A DNA stretch of 64,000 bases from Arsukibacterium sp. MJ3 (GCF_000987765.1 NZ_LAHP01000013.1:1-64000); one strand, 5' to 3'; positions 25,605-36,571 are shown, counted from the first letter of the stretch. Translations and numbers: made by a program. Notes: a model not told the origin generated them from the sequence alone.

Positions 25605-25817
25605 TCAGATGATTTTATTATCCTGCCAGAACTTTTCTTTCTCGAGCCGTTTGCGGCGTTTCTCGCAAGGCTTATCACAATCACAAGCTTTATCTATACC
25701 AAGTTCTCCGAGACCACCACAACTTCCGGCCAGGGTTTTGCGTTGCACAATAAAGCCTATAGCCATGGCGAACACCACCAGCAGGAATAAACCAAAGGTA
25801 AATAAAAATACAGCCAT
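25605..25817 (-). CDS. nqrM: Na+-NQR maturation protein NqrM
   Basis: NqrM is a small membrane protein needed to deliver iron and assemble the Fe centre of Na+-NQR between NqrD and NqrE. The 70-residue product has one TM helix (about 3-24) and then the conserved Cys cluster GSCGGLG ... CDCDKPC. It follows apbE directly (three bases), completing the nqrABCDEF-apbE-nqrM set. Confidence 0.93.
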   Translation of the reverse strand: MAVFLFTFGLFLLVVFAMAIGFIVQRKTLAGSCGGLGELGIDKACDCDKPCEKRRKRLEKEKFWQDNKII

Positions 25818-25820
25818 CGG

Positions 25821-26852
25821 CTACCTCTTCTCGTTATCTATAATAGGTTGAAAGGCGTTACTGACCATCTCGGTATAACCGTCATCGGTTTTTACAATCA
25901 GCAAGGCAGCAATATCATGCTGATTAGCAAATTGCAGTGCTTCATTGGCGTCCATTATGTGCAGTGCAGTGGCATAACCATCTGCCGTCATGCTACTGGC
26001 ATGTAATACCGTGCTTGATACCGTACGGTGCTGTATAGGCGCGCCCGTTCGTGGGTCAATTAAATGTGAGTACCTTATTCCATCTTGTTCAAAATAATTG
26101 CGGTAGTCTCCCGACGTTGCTACGGCCATATTACCCGGTTCTAGTATTCGCTGCATTGAACGTTGCCCAGCAACAGGTTTTTCAATCGCTATGCGCCAGG
26201 CTCGATCAGGCTTACTACCTTTTAGCCGCATTTCACCACCAATATCGACCAAGTAATCATTAATGTCATGGTTTTCTAATATCGTTGCAATTTGGTCAAC
26301 ACCATAGCCTTTGGCAATAGTAGATAAATCAATCGCCAGCCGTGGATCAGTTTTACTTAGCTGATTACCCGCTAAACTAATTTTTTCCAAGCCAACATAG
26401 TGCTGAATTGCTGCCAAGGTATCAGTAGCAGGTCGCTCAGTTATCCTGCCGCTGGCACCAAAGCCCCATAATTCAACTAGCGGGCCGACGGTAATATCAA
26501 GTACCCCGCCACTTTGATGGCCAATTCTAATGGCTTCGGCAACAACTTTGGCAGTTTGTTCACTTAATGTAAAAGACGCCGTGTCTGGTAACTGGTTAAA
26601 ACGCATTAGCTCAGACTCTGGCCGATACGTCGACATTAAATCGTTAATCAGCTCAAGTTCCTGGTTTATTAGCTGTTGTAATGCCTGGTTATCCACCGGC
26701 TGCTGGCTATAAAATTTAACACTATAGGTCGTCCCCATCGTGTTACCTTGTAGCGTTTGCTCAAGTGTATTAGTCGTTGCTGGTGAACAGCCGGCAAGCC
26801 ATAAGCTAAACAGCAGTAACCAGATAATAGAATTTGAAAAAATGTGTTTCAT
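25821..26852 (-). CDS. apbE: FAD:protein FMN transferase ApbE
   Basis: ApbE attaches FMN covalently to Thr residues in NqrB and NqrC (SGAT motifs). From ATG 26852 it has 343 residues, with a lipoprotein signal (LLLFSLWLAGC), the motif GNTMGTTYSVKF, AIDLSTIAKGYGVD and SGDYRNYF with the metal-binding C-terminal part SSTVLHASSMTADGYATAL. AGGAC lies seven bases upstream of ATG 26852; a more upstream in-frame ATG at 26870 sits at the base of a hairpin and is less likely. It probably modifies the NqrB and NqrC encoded just upstream. Confidence 0.95.
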   Translation of the reverse strand: MKHIFSNSIIWLLLFSLWLAGCSPATTNTLEQTLQGNTMGTTYSVKFYSQQPVDNQALQQLINQELELINDLMSTYRPESELMRFNQLPDTASFTLSEQTAKVVAEAIRIGHQSGGVLDITVGPLVELWGFGASGRITERPATDTLAAIQHYVGLEKISLAGNQLSKTDPRLAIDLSTIAKGYGVDQIATILENHDINDYLVDIGGEMRLKGSKPDRAWRIAIEKPVAGQRSMQRILEPGNMAVATSGDYRNYFEQDGIRYSHLIDPRTGAPIQHRTVSSTVLHASSMTADGYATALHIMDANEALQFANQHDIAALLIVKTDDGYTEMVSNAFQPIIDNEKR

Positions 26853-26870
26853 GGTATGTCCTGATAGCAT

Positions 26871-26899
26871 AAAGGGGTAACGTTACACGTTACCCCTTT
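26871..26899. terminator. Strong hairpin between nqrF and apbE
   Basis: AAAGGGGTAACG (26871-26882) pairs perfectly with CGTTACCCCTTT (26888-26899) around a five-base loop. On the minus strand it is followed by only three T residues, so it may be a partial terminator or a processing and stability element that lowers apbE-nqrM expression relative to nqrA-F. Confidence 0.6.
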
Positions 26900-26922
26900 A
26901 TTTTAGCCACGTTATGTCAACC

Positions 26923-28149
26923 TTAGCCGCCGAAGTCATCCAATAAAATATTATCGTCTTCTACGCCTAAATCTTTCAGCATGTTTATTACCGCCTTATT
27001 CATCATTGGCGGACCACACATGTAAAACTCGCAATCTTCCGGAGCTTTATGTTTTTTCAGATAGTTTTCATAAATAACATTATGAATAAAACCGGTGTAA
27101 CCTTTCCAGTCATCTTCTGGTTGCGGATCAGATAAGGCAACATGCCATTCGAAATTATCATTTTCTGCTGCCAGCATATCGAAATCTTCAACATAAAACA
27201 TTTCACGCTTAGACCGGGCACCATACCAAAAACTAATTTTACGCTTAGACTTTATCCGGCGCAATTGATCAAATATGTGCGACCGCATAGGTGCCATACC
27301 GGCACCACCGCCAATGAAGACCATTTCAGCTTCAGATTCTTTAGCATAGAATTCGCCAAATGGACCCGATATCGTCACTTTATCACCTTGTTTTAGGCTC
27401 CAAATATATGATGACATCTTGCCACACGGTAAGGTCAAATTATTAGGTGGTGGTGTAGCTATCCGCACGTTAAGCATAATAATGCCTTCTTCTGACGGAT
27501 AGTTCGCCATTGAATAAGCACGTATGGTTTCTTCATCCACTTTTGATTCTAAACTGAAAAATTTAAAACGTTCCCAATCACCACGGAAGGTCGCTGGAAT
27601 TTCAAAATCTTTGTACTTAATATGGTGCGCCGGAGCCTCAATCTGAATATAACCACCAGCACGAAACGGCACTGATTCGCCATCCGGGATAGCCATTTTT
27701 AACTCTTTAATAAAGGTCGCTTTATTATCGTTAGAAATGACATCACAATCCCATTTTTTAATACCAAAAATTTCTTCTTCAACTTCAATTTCCATATCAG
27801 ATTTAACTGCAACCTGACAGGATAAACGACAGCCTTCACGGGCTTCACCTTTACTGATATGGCCCATTTCAGTTGGCAGTATTTCGCCACCACCTGATTT
27901 GATGTGTACCCGGCACTGACCACAAGTACCACCGCCGCCGCAAGCAGAAGATAAAAAGATACCTCTGTCTGCTAAGGCGCCGAGTAACTTACCACCCGCT
28001 TTGGTTTTAATGGCTTTATCCGGGTCATCGTTAATACTAATTGTAATATCACCGCTGGCGACCAGTTTGGATTTTGCTGCCAGGATAATAAATACCAGCA
28101 TCACTACCACTACGGTGAACATGCCAACGCCAAGATATATCTCTTGCAT
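26923..28149 (-). CDS. nqrF: Na+-translocating NADH:quinone reductase subunit F
   Basis: NqrF is the NADH-oxidising entry subunit. The 408-residue product has an N-terminal TM helix (about 5-24), a 2Fe-2S ferredoxin domain with [10 protein letters not shown] and a later Cys, an FAD domain ([11 protein letters not shown]) and an NADH domain ([20 protein letters not shown]) ending in LLDDFGG. Length and motifs are standard. It closes the nqrABCDEF series before apbE. Confidence 0.98.
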   Translation of the reverse strand: MQEIYLGVGMFTVVVVMLVFIILAAKSKLVASGDITISINDDPDKAIKTKAGGKLLGALADRGIFLSSACGGGGTCGQCRVHIKSGGGEILPTEMGHISKGEAREGCRLSCQVAVKSDMEIEVEEEIFGIKKWDCDVISNDNKATFIKELKMAIPDGESVPFRAGGYIQIEAPAHHIKYKDFEIPATFRGDWERFKFFSLESKVDEETIRAYSMANYPSEEGIIMLNVRIATPPPNNLTLPCGKMSSYIWSLKQGDKVTISGPFGEFYAKESEAEMVFIGGGAGMAPMRSHIFDQLRRIKSKRKISFWYGARSKREMFYVEDFDMLAAENDNFEWHVALSDPQPEDDWKGYTGFIHNVIYENYLKKHKAPEDCEFYMCGPPMMNKAVINMLKDLGVEDDNILLDDFGG

Positions 28150-28169
28150 TGTATTTTCCTTCTACTGCT

Positions 28170-28778
28170 TTACAGTGAAACGCCAGAGAAAGACATAAAG
28201 CCTAATCCCATTAAACCCACTACCAAAAAGGTAGACCCTAAACCGCGCAAACCTGCTGGAATGTCAGAATACTTTAATTTTTCACGGATACCGGCAAGCA
28301 AGGTAATTGCCAATGCCCAACCGACACCACTACCGATACCAAATACCACGCTTTCACCAAAGTTATAATCACGCTCAACCATAAAGGCTACCGCACCAAA
28401 TATGGCGCAGTTTACGGTAATCAACGGCAAGAAAATGCCCAGCGCGTTGTATAAAGCCGGGAAAAACTTATCCAGAGTCATTTCCAGAATTTGTACCAGC
28501 GCCGCAATTACCCCGATGTAGGTTAAGAAACCAAGGAAGCTTAAATCAGCCTCTGGAAAACCCGCCCACTCCAAAGCGCCTGGTGCCAGCAACAGGTGAA
28601 ACACCAGATTATTGACCGGTACCGAAATACCCAATACCACAATAACCGCAACACCCAAACCAAAAGCCGTTTTAATCTTTTGCGATACGGCTAAAAAGGT
28701 ACACATCCCCAGGAAGAAGGCTAACGCCAAATTTTCAATAAAGACGGCACGTACAAATAAGCTTAAATAATGTTCCAT
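28170..28778 (-). CDS. nqrE: Na+-translocating NADH:quinone reductase subunit E
   Basis: NqrE is an integral membrane subunit with six TM helices that together with NqrD holds an Fe centre. The 202-residue product begins [21 protein letters not shown] and contains the conserved Cys in FLGMCTF and VNCAIFG. It lies 20 bases upstream of nqrF and 10 downstream of nqrD. Confidence 0.98.
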   Translation of the reverse strand: MEHYLSLFVRAVFIENLALAFFLGMCTFLAVSQKIKTAFGLGVAVIVVLGISVPVNNLVFHLLLAPGALEWAGFPEADLSFLGFLTYIGVIAALVQILEMTLDKFFPALYNALGIFLPLITVNCAIFGAVAFMVERDYNFGESVVFGIGSGVGWALAITLLAGIREKLKYSDIPAGLRGLGSTFLVVGLMGLGFMSFSGVSL

Positions 28779-28788
28779 TTGCTGTTCC

Positions 28789-29418
28789 TTATGCCTTCTC
28801 TACCTGTTCCGGGCGATAAGCGCGCAACACCCAGATAAACAAACCGATAATAATAAAGGCGCTAGGGGCTATCAGCAGGAAGCCCATAGGCTGATACCAG
28901 CCACCTTCGCTAAGGAGCGGCATGATTTGCACGCCAAATAGTGAGCCTGAACCGCCTAACTCGCGAATAAATGCCACCACCAGCAACACGACGCTGTAAC
29001 CTAAACCGTTACCTATACCGTCTAAAAAGCTCATACCAGGTGAGTTTTTCATGGCGTAGGCTTCAGCTCGGCCCATCACGATACAGTTGGTAATAATCAG
29101 GCCAACAAATACCGATAATTGCTTAGACAAGTCAAAAGCAAAGGCTTTTAAGAACTGATCAACCACAATAACCAAAGAGGCAATGATGGTCATTTGCACG
29201 ATAATCCGCACACTCGAAGGAATGTGATTGCGGATCATTGAAATAAACAAGTTTGAAAACGCTACCACGAAAGTGAGGGCAAAACACATCACTAAAGCCG
29301 TATCCATTTTTGTGGTTACGGCCAGTGCTGAACAAATGCCCAGTACTTGCAGTGCAATCGGGTTGTTGGCAAAAATGGGCCCAAACAGGACCGTTTTAAT
29401 TTCTTTTGCATTAGCCAT
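28789..29418 (-). CDS. nqrD: Na+-translocating NADH:quinone reductase subunit D
   Basis: NqrD is the partner membrane subunit of NqrE, with inverted topology. The 209-residue protein has six TM helices and the conserved Cys in LGICSALA and [14 protein letters not shown]. It overlaps the nqrC stop by eight bases, consistent with coupled translation of membrane subunits. Confidence 0.98.
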   Translation of the reverse strand: MANAKEIKTVLFGPIFANNPIALQVLGICSALAVTTKMDTALVMCFALTFVVAFSNLFISMIRNHIPSSVRIIVQMTIIASLVIVVDQFLKAFAFDLSKQLSVFVGLIITNCIVMGRAEAYAMKNSPGMSFLDGIGNGLGYSVVLLVVAFIRELGGSGSLFGVQIMPLLSEGGWYQPMGFLLIAPSAFIIIGLFIWVLRAYRPEQVEKA

Positions 29419-30214
29419 TATTCAAGGCTCCTTGACGCACTTTAGCTAAAAATGGACCGAAACCATTCTCGCCTATCCAGAAAGTAAAGGTGTTTTGCAC
29501 ACCATTTGCAGTTAAGGTTGCCCCTGATAAGCCATCAACTTCATAAGGCGAATCAGGGTTAGCATTGCCTGGTTTTTTTACTTCCAGCGCTACTTCGCCC
29601 GCTTCATTAGTTAGTTTTTTGCCTACAAACTGGGCTTTCCAACGTGGGTTTTCAATTTCACCACCCAAACCCGGAGTTTCACCTTGCTCATAATAATTTA
29701 AGCGTATGATGGTATTACCATCCGTCTCTACCGCTAAAAAAGCATGCATAGTAGACCACAAGCCATAACCATGCACCGGTAACACTACTGCTTGCAGATT
29801 GCGGTTTTCATCGTAAGTCAGATAAACCGGCGCCCGCCCGGCAACCCGGCGGATAGAAGCAACGTCAGCGGCTCCATCCAGTGCGCTGCTTTGCATTGGA
29901 TCTTTCATCGCCCGGCGATAATCGTACTCTTCAGCACAGCTTGTATCGCAATCAGCAACGATTTCACCGGTTTGCAAATCAATCAGCCGCGACTCGACAT
30001 GCTTGCTAAACGTATCAGCAATCACTTGTGGTGAGGCTTTACCTTCAATTAAACCGACACTGCGCAGAATATTTACCTGAGAATCAAGTAACTTATTCTG
30101 CGTTTGTTTTGGACGCAGTTGCACTGCTGCGGTAGAAACCACAATAGCGCACACTAAACATAAAGAAACTACTACGATCAGCGTTTTGCTGATGCTGTCA
30201 TTTTTGCTAGACAT
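29411..30214 (-). CDS. nqrC: Na+-translocating NADH:quinone reductase subunit C
   Basis: NqrC carries a covalent FMN. The 267-residue product has an N-terminal TM helix (about 11-30) and a periplasmic FMN-binding domain; the FMN-accepting Thr lies in the SGATLT motif near residue 230. It overlaps nqrB by eight bases and nqrD by eight. Confidence 0.98.
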   Translation of the reverse strand: MSSKNDSISKTLIVVVSLCLVCAIVVSTAAVQLRPKQTQNKLLDSQVNILRSVGLIEGKASPQVIADTFSKHVESRLIDLQTGEIVADCDTSCAEEYDYRRAMKDPMQSSALDGAADVASIRRVAGRAPVYLTYDENRNLQAVVLPVHGYGLWSTMHAFLAVETDGNTIIRLNYYEQGETPGLGGEIENPRWKAQFVGKKLTNEAGEVALEVKKPGNANPDSPYEVDGLSGATLTANGVQNTFTFWIGENGFGPFLAKVRQGALNNG

Positions 30215-31412
30215 TGCGTACCATCCTCCGCTTAATATTGGCTTGCGCTACGAAGAAGTCAAACAATGGTGCAAACAAGTTGGCAAACAGAATGGCCAGC
30301 ATCATGCCTTCCGGATAAGCCGGATTAGCAACCCGAATCATAATCACCATAAAACCAATCAAAATACCGTAAGCCCACTTGCCTTTATTGGTGAACGCCG
30401 CTGACACTGGGTCGGTTGCCATAAAAAACAGACCAATCGCAAAACCACCTAATACCAAATGCCAGTGCCAAGGCATAGCAAATAACGGGTTAGTACTGGA
30501 ACCTACAGCATTAAACAGGTAACTGGTTAAGATCATGCCCACCATCACACCGGAAACAATACGCCAGGAAGCGATACGGAAATAAATTAACGCCAAACCA
30601 CCAATTAACAACGCTAACACCGACGTTTCACCCACTGAGCCTGGAATAAAACCTAAGAACGCATCCCACCACAATTGGGTGTTAGCCGCATAATCCAGTT
30701 CACCCATCTGGGCCTGGCTTAACCAGGTTGCACCTGAATAACCATCTGCAACGGTCCATACCGAATCACCTGAAATTTGTGCCGGGTAAGCAAAAAACAA
30801 AAAAGCACGACCTGCTAGTGCCGGATTGAGAAAGTTTCGGCCAGTACCACCAAATACCTCTTTAGCAACCACGATACCGAAAGTGATACCTAAGGCAACC
30901 TGCCAAAGTGGAATAGTAGCCGGCATAATTAAGGCAAACAGGATAGAACTGACAAAGAAACCTTCATTCACTTCATGCTTACGCACTGAGGCAAACAATA
31001 CTTCCCAGAAACCACCCACCACAAACGTTACAGCATAAATAGGTAAAAACCATACTGCGCCATAAAACATCTTACCAGCCCAGCTTGAGGCTTCAGTTAA
31101 GTTACCTCCGAGCATCTGAAAAATAGCGACCTGCCAGGTGTCTGGCGTGCCATAGCCAGCAGCAAGCGCCTGCACTGCCTGATGACCAATATTGAACATG
31201 CCGAAAAATAGTGCTGGAAATAGTGCCAACCAAACGAAGATCATTATGCGCTTCAAATCGATACTGTCGCGAACATGAGTGCCGTTTTTGGTTACTAAAC
31301 CAGGAGTGTATAAAACGGTGGCAACGGCTTCATACAGCGCGTACCACTTTTCATATTTACCGCCTTTCTCAAATTGCGGTTCGATGCGCTCTAAATAATG
31401 CTTTAAACTCAT
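30207..31412 (-). CDS. nqrB: Na+-translocating NADH:quinone reductase subunit B
   Basis: NqrB is the main membrane subunit, containing riboflavin, covalent FMN and the Na+ pathway. The 401-residue protein has about ten TM helices, and the FMN-linked Thr is in GYSGATWL. The conserved Gly pair of the quinone-related region is seen in GKMFYGAVW-flanking helices but was not mapped in detail. It starts three bases after nqrA. Confidence 0.97.
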   Translation of the reverse strand: MSLKHYLERIEPQFEKGGKYEKWYALYEAVATVLYTPGLVTKNGTHVRDSIDLKRIMIFVWLALFPALFFGMFNIGHQAVQALAAGYGTPDTWQVAIFQMLGGNLTEASSWAGKMFYGAVWFLPIYAVTFVVGGFWEVLFASVRKHEVNEGFFVSSILFALIMPATIPLWQVALGITFGIVVAKEVFGGTGRNFLNPALAGRAFLFFAYPAQISGDSVWTVADGYSGATWLSQAQMGELDYAANTQLWWDAFLGFIPGSVGETSVLALLIGGLALIYFRIASWRIVSGVMVGMILTSYLFNAVGSSTNPLFAMPWHWHLVLGGFAIGLFFMATDPVSAAFTNKGKWAYGILIGFMVIMIRVANPAYPEGMMLAILFANLFAPLFDFFVAQANIKRRMVRNV

Positions 31413-31414
31413 GA

Positions 31415-32752
31415 TTAGCCTTCCTTCTGGATGGTCGTCAAGCAGTTGCGAAGAATAGTGCCGTAGTCATATTTACCCGGGCATACAAAAGTACACAGTG
31501 ATAAATCTTCTTCGTCTAATTCCAGGCAACCCAGGGTTTGGGCGCTGTCGGTATCACCGGAAACCAAGTCCCGTAACAACAGGGTTGGTAATACATCTAA
31601 CGGCATTACCCGTTCATAATTACCAATTGGCACCATGGCACGTGCTGAGCCATTGGTGGTCGTTGTCATATTAAACAGACGCTTCGGGCTCAGATGCGAC
31701 AAATAAGCGCGCGTTACAGAAAATTTAGTGGCGCCAGGAGCTATCCAACCTAAAAATTCTTTATTGTCGCCTTCAGCAAGCACTGACACCTGATTGTGGT
31801 AACGTCCAATGTAACCATGCACGCCGTGAGCACTTGTGCCTGCCAGCACTGAACCTGAAATTATACGGTTTTTCCCATCATTAAGTTCATCTTTAGTCAA
31901 TTCAGCTAAAGAGGCACCCAGTACCGTTTTAATTAAACGTGGGCTTTTCACTACAGGACCGCACAATGCCACGACGCGGTTAGCATCGAGTTCACCCGTC
32001 AGGAACAATTTAGCGATGGCAATCACATCCTGGTAACCGATATGCCATACCACTTTTTTCATGCTTACTGGCTCTAGAAAGTGAATATGCGTACCAACTA
32101 AACCAGCAGGATGCGGGCCGTCGAATTCAACGACATCTACACCAGTAGCGCTTGGTATTTGTGCCCCTGCTTTCTTACTTAGATATACTTTACCATCAGT
32201 CAGCTTAGTCAGTAGCGCTAGGCCCTGAGTAAAGGCTTTCGCTTCAGCATTAATAATAACTGATGGCTCAGCTGCCAACGGATTGGTATCCATGGCATTA
32301 ACAAAAATGGCTCGCGCTGAACTGTCAATAGCAGGGATTTGGCTAAATGGTCTGGTGCGCAGTGCTGTCCATAACCCTGAATCAACCAGGTTTTGAGTTA
32401 CTTGTTCACGGCTCAATCCCGCTAGCTGTTCACTGCTATACTTATTGAACTGCTCAGCATCATTGCCGCTGACAGCAATAACTACCGACTGCAGTACCCG
32501 CTTAGCACCGCGGTTAATTTCCTTCACGGTACCCGCCAAAGGTGCAGTAAATTTTACGCCAAGGTTTTTCTTGTCTTCGAAAAGCACCTGACCTTTTTTT
32601 ACTGTATCTCCCACTTCCACTGACATAGTCGGACGCATGCCAACATACTCTTCGCCCAAAACAGCGACGGTAGTAATGGCATTGCCCGCACTTATCTCTT
32701 GTTTAGGACTGCCTGCAAGGGGAATGTCCAAGCCTTTTTTGAGTTTTATCAT
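31415..32752 (-). CDS. nqrA: Na+-translocating NADH:quinone reductase subunit A
   Basis: NqrA is the cytoplasmic subunit implicated in quinone binding. From ATG 32752 it has 445 residues, with the family N-terminus [26 protein letters not shown] and [17 protein letters not shown] four codons upstream (32764) is open, but the V. cholerae protein starts at the position equal to ATG 32752. It is the first gene of the nqr operon; a TATAAT at 32824-32829 may be its promoter. Confidence 0.96.
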   Translation of the reverse strand: MIKLKKGLDIPLAGSPKQEISAGNAITTVAVLGEEYVGMRPTMSVEVGDTVKKGQVLFEDKKNLGVKFTAPLAGTVKEINRGAKRVLQSVVIAVSGNDAEQFNKYSSEQLAGLSREQVTQNLVDSGLWTALRTRPFSQIPAIDSSARAIFVNAMDTNPLAAEPSVIINAEAKAFTQGLALLTKLTDGKVYLSKKAGAQIPSATGVDVVEFDGPHPAGLVGTHIHFLEPVSMKKVVWHIGYQDVIAIAKLFLTGELDANRVVALCGPVVKSPRLIKTVLGASLAELTKDELNDGKNRIISGSVLAGTSAHGVHGYIGRYHNQVSVLAEGDNKEFLGWIAPGATKFSVTRAYLSHLSPKRLFNMTTTTNGSARAMVPIGNYERVMPLDVLPTLLLRDLVSGDTDSAQTLGCLELDEEDLSLCTFVCPGKYDYGTILRNCLTTIQKEG

Positions 32753-33040
32753 ACGTACTTGCACTACTATTTTAAGAAGAAACCGGGTCTAGTTTTTCAG
32801 CTGCCGTAACCGCAGCACACCTAATTATACTAAATAAGCGCCTCGGCGGTTATTATTTAATCAGATACACGTATTAAAGTTGTGAATTCTACCATTAAAG
32901 CAAGCTGCTATCCATGGTGCAGCGTAAAATTATCCGCAAAATCATTGATTCGCTATAGTACAATTGTGCAGATTTCGCACCACCCTTTCACTGCTAAGCA
33001 TGGCGTTTTTACTAGGTTTGCTCACTCTCTATGCTGAAAT
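32753..33040. promoter_or_regulatory. nqr upstream region with candidate -10 (minus strand)
   Basis: This gap between nqrA and the fabV terminator has no gene. On the minus strand TATAAT at 32824-32829 is a perfect -10, about 70 bases before nqrA, but the -35 at 17-base spacing (TAACCG) is weak. No recognised operator was identified. Confidence 0.5.
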
Positions 33041-33070
33041 AACTAAAACAAAGCCGCCTAATGGCGGCTT
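33041..33070 (-). terminator. Rho-independent terminator after fabV
   Basis: On the minus strand AAGCCGCC (33070-33063) pairs with GGCGGCTT (33058-33051) around an ATTA loop, followed by TGTTTTAGTT. It begins about ten bases after the fabV stop. Confidence 0.8.
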
Positions 33071-33080
33071 GTCAATACGA

Positions 33081-34274
33081 CTAATTAACCAGATGAACTA
33101 ACGGCACCAGATGTGCCACATCGGCATCATAATCAACATCATTAAAACCAAAACCAAATAAATGAAGAAACTCAGTATGATACCCTTGGTAGTCGGTCAG
33201 GCTGTCAATGGTTTCTGTAGTAACCTGCCCCCAAAGCGCAGCAACTTTATCCTGCACCTCATCGGCAAGTTCTTTGCCATCCATGCGTAAGCGTCCTGCC
33301 TCGTCAAGCAGTGGTGAACTACTGTAAAGGCCTTGTCTAAATAAACCATTTATTTGCTCGATACAGCCCTCATGGCTACCTTGCTCTTTCATCACCCGAT
33401 ATAACAACGAAATATACAAGGGCATAATGGGAATAGCAGAGCTGGCCTGAGTAACCAACGCTTTAAGGGAAGCAACATACGCTTTGGCCTTAAGCGCACT
33501 TAGTTCGCTACTAATAGCCTCTGCGGCGCGATCTAAGTCTTCCTTTGCCTTGCCAATAGTGGCTTTACCGTAAATAGGCCAGGTTAACTTTTTACCAATA
33601 TAAGTGTAGGCGACGGTCTGACAATTTTCAGCCAACACTCCAGCCGCATGCAATTGGTCTAACCAGCGCTCCCAGTCTTCTCCACCCATTACTTTAACAG
33701 TGTTAAAAATTTCATCATCATTGGCAGGTTCTACCGACACATCTTCAATTTCACGTTTAGTAGTGTTAAGTGTTTTTGCGGTATACGCCTGACCAATTGG
33801 TTTTAATACCGAGCTGTATATTTCGCCGCTTACCGGATCTTTACGCCGCGGTGCAGCCAGGCTGTAAACTACTAAATCTATTTTACCCATCTCGCTGCGA
33901 ATAAGATTAATGGCTTCGGCTTTTAATTCGTCAGTAAACGCATCACCATTTAAGTGTTTATTCCACAAACCTTCTGCACTGGCTGCCTGTTCAAATGCGG
34001 CGGTGTTATACCAGCCAGCCGACCCTGTTTTATTGTCAGAAGGCGCTTTTTCAAAGAAAATACCCAGTGTGTTGGCACCAGAGCCAAAGGCAGCCGTAAT
34101 GCGAGATGCCAAACCGTAGCCGGTAGATGCACCTATAACCAAGACATTCTTAGGGCCGTTAACTACTGGCCCTTGCTGTTTAACGTAGCTAATTTGCTGT
34201 TTAACATTTTCTGCACAGCCAAGCGGATGTGCATTGGTACAGATAAAACCACGAATTTTCGGTTGAATAACCAT
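33081..34274 (-). CDS. fabV: Enoyl-ACP reductase FabV
   Basis: FabV reduces trans-2-enoyl-ACP with NADH in the last step of fatty acid elongation and is known for tolerance of triclosan. The 397-residue product begins MVIQPKIRGFICTNAHP, has the nucleotide-binding LVIGASTGYGLASR, YSLAAPRRKDP and the active-site Tyr-x8-Lys in YGKATIGKAK. Length and motifs match the family. It is transcribed alone and ends in a strong terminator. No FabI gene is in this window. Confidence 0.97.
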   Translation of the reverse strand: MVIQPKIRGFICTNAHPLGCAENVKQQISYVKQQGPVVNGPKNVLVIGASTGYGLASRITAAFGSGANTLGIFFEKAPSDNKTGSAGWYNTAAFEQAASAEGLWNKHLNGDAFTDELKAEAINLIRSEMGKIDLVVYSLAAPRRKDPVSGEIYSSVLKPIGQAYTAKTLNTTKREIEDVSVEPANDDEIFNTVKVMGGEDWERWLDQLHAAGVLAENCQTVAYTYIGKKLTWPIYGKATIGKAKEDLDRAAEAISSELSALKAKAYVASLKALVTQASSAIPIMPLYISLLYRVMKEQGSHEGCIEQINGLFRQGLYSSSPLLDEAGRLRMDGKELADEVQDKVAALWGQVTTETIDSLTDYQGYHTEFLHLFGFGFNDVDYDADVAHLVPLVHLVN

Positions 34275-34400
34275 AAGTTGTCCTGCTGTTAGCTCATTAA
34301 AGAATTGCGATAGTGTAAAACTTTAACGCAGAAAACAGGTCTGATCAGCCGATTTATTTTAATATCAGCTTAATTGACTAAAAAATACTTACTGCGATGC

Positions 34401-34721
34401 CTATACAACCTTGCTGCCACCCAGGCATTTTGGAGAAATTGGCGACGTTTCAGCATGATCTTTATACCATTCTGCGGGGCTGTACGTGTGCAACGCCAAC
34501 GCATGAATTTTTTCTGCTAATTCAACCGCCAGAACCGCATTTACCGCCCGATGCCGTTGCAGCAAGCGCATTCCATCAAAAGCGGCAGTAACAATAACCA
34601 CTTTAAAATGCGATTCAGAGCCGGCTGCTACATTATGGTTACTACTTTCGTTAATAACCTCCAGTACCACAGGAGCAAATGTACTCAATAGTTTTTGTGT
34701 TATTACAGTTTGGATCTGCAT
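34401..34721 (-). CDS. bolA: BolA-family protein
   Basis: BolA proteins act with monothiol glutaredoxins in Fe-S and iron regulation, and some bind DNA. The 106-residue product has the BolA fold with the conserved ESHFKVVIVTAAFDG followed by RHRAVNAVLAVEL and the His in KIHALALHTYSPAEW. Length fits E. coli BolA. It follows alkB with 39 bases between. Confidence 0.9.
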   Translation of the reverse strand: MQIQTVITQKLLSTFAPVVLEVINESSNHNVAAGSESHFKVVIVTAAFDGMRLLQRHRAVNAVLAVELAEKIHALALHTYSPAEWYKDHAETSPISPKCLGGSKVV

Positions 34722-34760
34722 AGTACTGATGCCTCTATTAGGTATTCTGTTAAATATTAA

Positions 34761-35384
34761 TTACTGTTGTGGTGCAATATAGCGAAAAGTCAGATTTAAC
34801 CGAGGGGTCAATACCCTGCTTTGCTTCGGTAAACGATGCTGCCAATATTGCTGACAAGTACCCGCCATAACTAGTAGACTCCCATTATCTAATTGTAGCT
34901 GAAGCTGATGGCCATGCTGTCGATGTTGCAGGTCAAAACGACGGCTGGCGCCGATACTCACTGACGCGATAACCGGTGTGGGGCCAAGTTCAGGTTCATT
35001 ATCAGCGTGCCAGCCCATATGATTCTGGCCATTAGCATATAAGTTAAGTAGTACACAATTAAAGGGCTGATTCAACTCACCACTCAACTTACTGCAAAGT
35101 TTTTTAATGGCCGGATGCCAGGGCTGCGGCTCAAAGCACACTCCGGAATATTGGTAGCTGCAATGTGGCTCTCCCATCCAAACTTGCTGGCGGGGAATGT
35201 TTACCGTTTTACCATAAATGCGGATTTGTTCCTGGCGCCATGCTAATTCAGCACTTAGCAATGTTTGTAGTACAGTGGTTTCAGCATGGCTGAGCCAGGA
35301 TGACCAGAGAGTCAGTTCTGCATCAGGTAATATAAATTGCCGTAGACCGGCTTTACTGTTGTCGCTCTTAGCCTGGCGTGTCAA
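34761..35384 (-). CDS. AlkB-like 2-oxoglutarate/Fe(II) dioxygenase
   Basis: The 207-residue product belongs to the AlkB family, which removes alkyl groups such as 1-methyladenine and 3-methylcytosine from nucleic acids. The Fe ligands are in MGWHADNE (HxD) and a later His in YWQHRLPK; 2-oxoglutarate binding is by RLNLTFR. The overall pattern (NIPRQQVWMGE, YQYSGV) is nearer ALKBH2/3-type enzymes than E. coli AlkB itself. It is divergent from rlmG with only 32 bases between them. Confidence 0.9.
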   Translation of the reverse strand: MTRQAKSDNSKAGLRQFILPDAELTLWSSWLSHAETTVLQTLLSAELAWRQEQIRIYGKTVNIPRQQVWMGEPHCSYQYSGVCFEPQPWHPAIKKLCSKLSGELNQPFNCVLLNLYANGQNHMGWHADNEPELGPTPVIASVSIGASRRFDLQHRQHGHQLQLQLDNGSLLVMAGTCQQYWQHRLPKQSRVLTPRLNLTFRYIAPQQ

Positions 35385-35416
35385 AATGCGGTTCTCTCAA
35401 CTAATACGTTGTCGTT

Positions 35417-36571
35417 ATGAATACCCAGTTTCAGCTTGGCCACATCAACTTAAGTCTGCAGCGCTGGCCTTTAAATCAGCCTAACCACAGCTTACAAGCT
35501 TGGGATGCAGCAGATGAGCTGCTGATAGAGGCGGCTAATAATGCTATCGATAATTTTAAACGCCACGATACGGCTTTACCGCAGTTGTTGATCATTAATG
35601 ATAGTTTTGGCGCTCTGTCTTGCGCCTTGGCGCATTGCCCGCAAATTAACAGTACAGATTCTTACCTGGCACAACAAGCTTTAGCCCATAACAGGGCAGC
35701 AAATGGTCTGAATGACCAACGTTACCAAAACCACGATAGTTTAACGCCATTGCCAGCCCATGCCGATATTATTTTACTGAAATTACCTAATAACCATAGT
35801 TATTTAAGCTTTATTCTCTCTCAACTGGCTAGCATTAGCAGACCAGATACTGTTGTTTTAGCCACGGCCAAAGCCAAAGATATTAATCGCAATGTGCTAG
35901 AAATGTTTGGCCGGCAACTCGGTCATGCCGAAGCGTCACTAACAGTAAAAAAATGTCGATTAATTCGCTGCCAGCCAGAACTTGGCAAACCGCAGCCTCA
36001 GTTCCCGTTAAAATGGAAACTGGATGACACACCTTTTACGTTGATTAATCATGCCAACGTGTTTGCCAGAGAAAAACTTGACCTAGGTGCCCGTTTTTTA
36101 CTGCAGCACCTGCCCGTTGATATCGCTGGCCAACGGGTTATTGATTTAGGTTGCGGTAACGGTGTACTAGGGTTAACGCTGTTGCATACCCATCCTGATC
36201 TGCAACTAGTGTTCTCCGACGAGTCTTATATGGCGGTGGCCTCAGCTAAAGCTAATATTGAACTCAATATGCCGCAATGTCTTGCTAAAACCGAGTTTTT
36301 GGTCGACGATTGCTTGGCAAGTCAGGCTGAACAAAGCGTTGATCAGATTATTTGTAATCCGCCGTTTCATCAGCAACATACTGTCACCACTCATATTGCT
36401 ACCCAAATGTTTAACGAAGCGAAACGGGTGCTAAAACGAGGAGGCCGCTTGCGAATTGTCGCCAATCGCCACCTTAATTATCAACAGCAATTAAACCGAT
36501 TATTTGGCCACTGTCAGCAGTTGGCTGCTAATCCAAAATTTGTGATATTAGAAGCCATTAAAAGGAGCTAA
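35417..36571 (+). CDS. rlmG: 23S rRNA m2G1835 methyltransferase RlmG
   Basis: RlmG methylates G1835 of 23S rRNA. The 384-residue product has a duplicated N-terminal domain (LQAWDAADELLIEAA, NDSFGALSCALA) and a C-terminal SAM domain with IDLGCGNGVLGLTLL and the catalytic IICNPPFHQQH. It agrees with E. coli RlmG along the length I can compare from memory. It probably heads a small plus-strand group with the YajG-like gene four bases downstream. Confidence 0.95.
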   Translation: MNTQFQLGHINLSLQRWPLNQPNHSLQAWDAADELLIEAANNAIDNFKRHDTALPQLLIINDSFGALSCALAHCPQINSTDSYLAQQALAHNRAANGLNDQRYQNHDSLTPLPAHADIILLKLPNNHSYLSFILSQLASISRPDTVVLATAKAKDINRNVLEMFGRQLGHAEASLTVKKCRLIRCQPELGKPQPQFPLKWKLDDTPFTLINHANVFAREKLDLGARFLLQHLPVDIAGQRVIDLGCGNGVLGLTLLHTHPDLQLVFSDESYMAVASAKANIELNMPQCLAKTEFLVDDCLASQAEQSVDQIICNPPFHQQHTVTTHIATQMFNEAKRVLKRGGRLRIVANRHLNYQQQLNRLFGHCQQLAANPKFVILEAIKRS

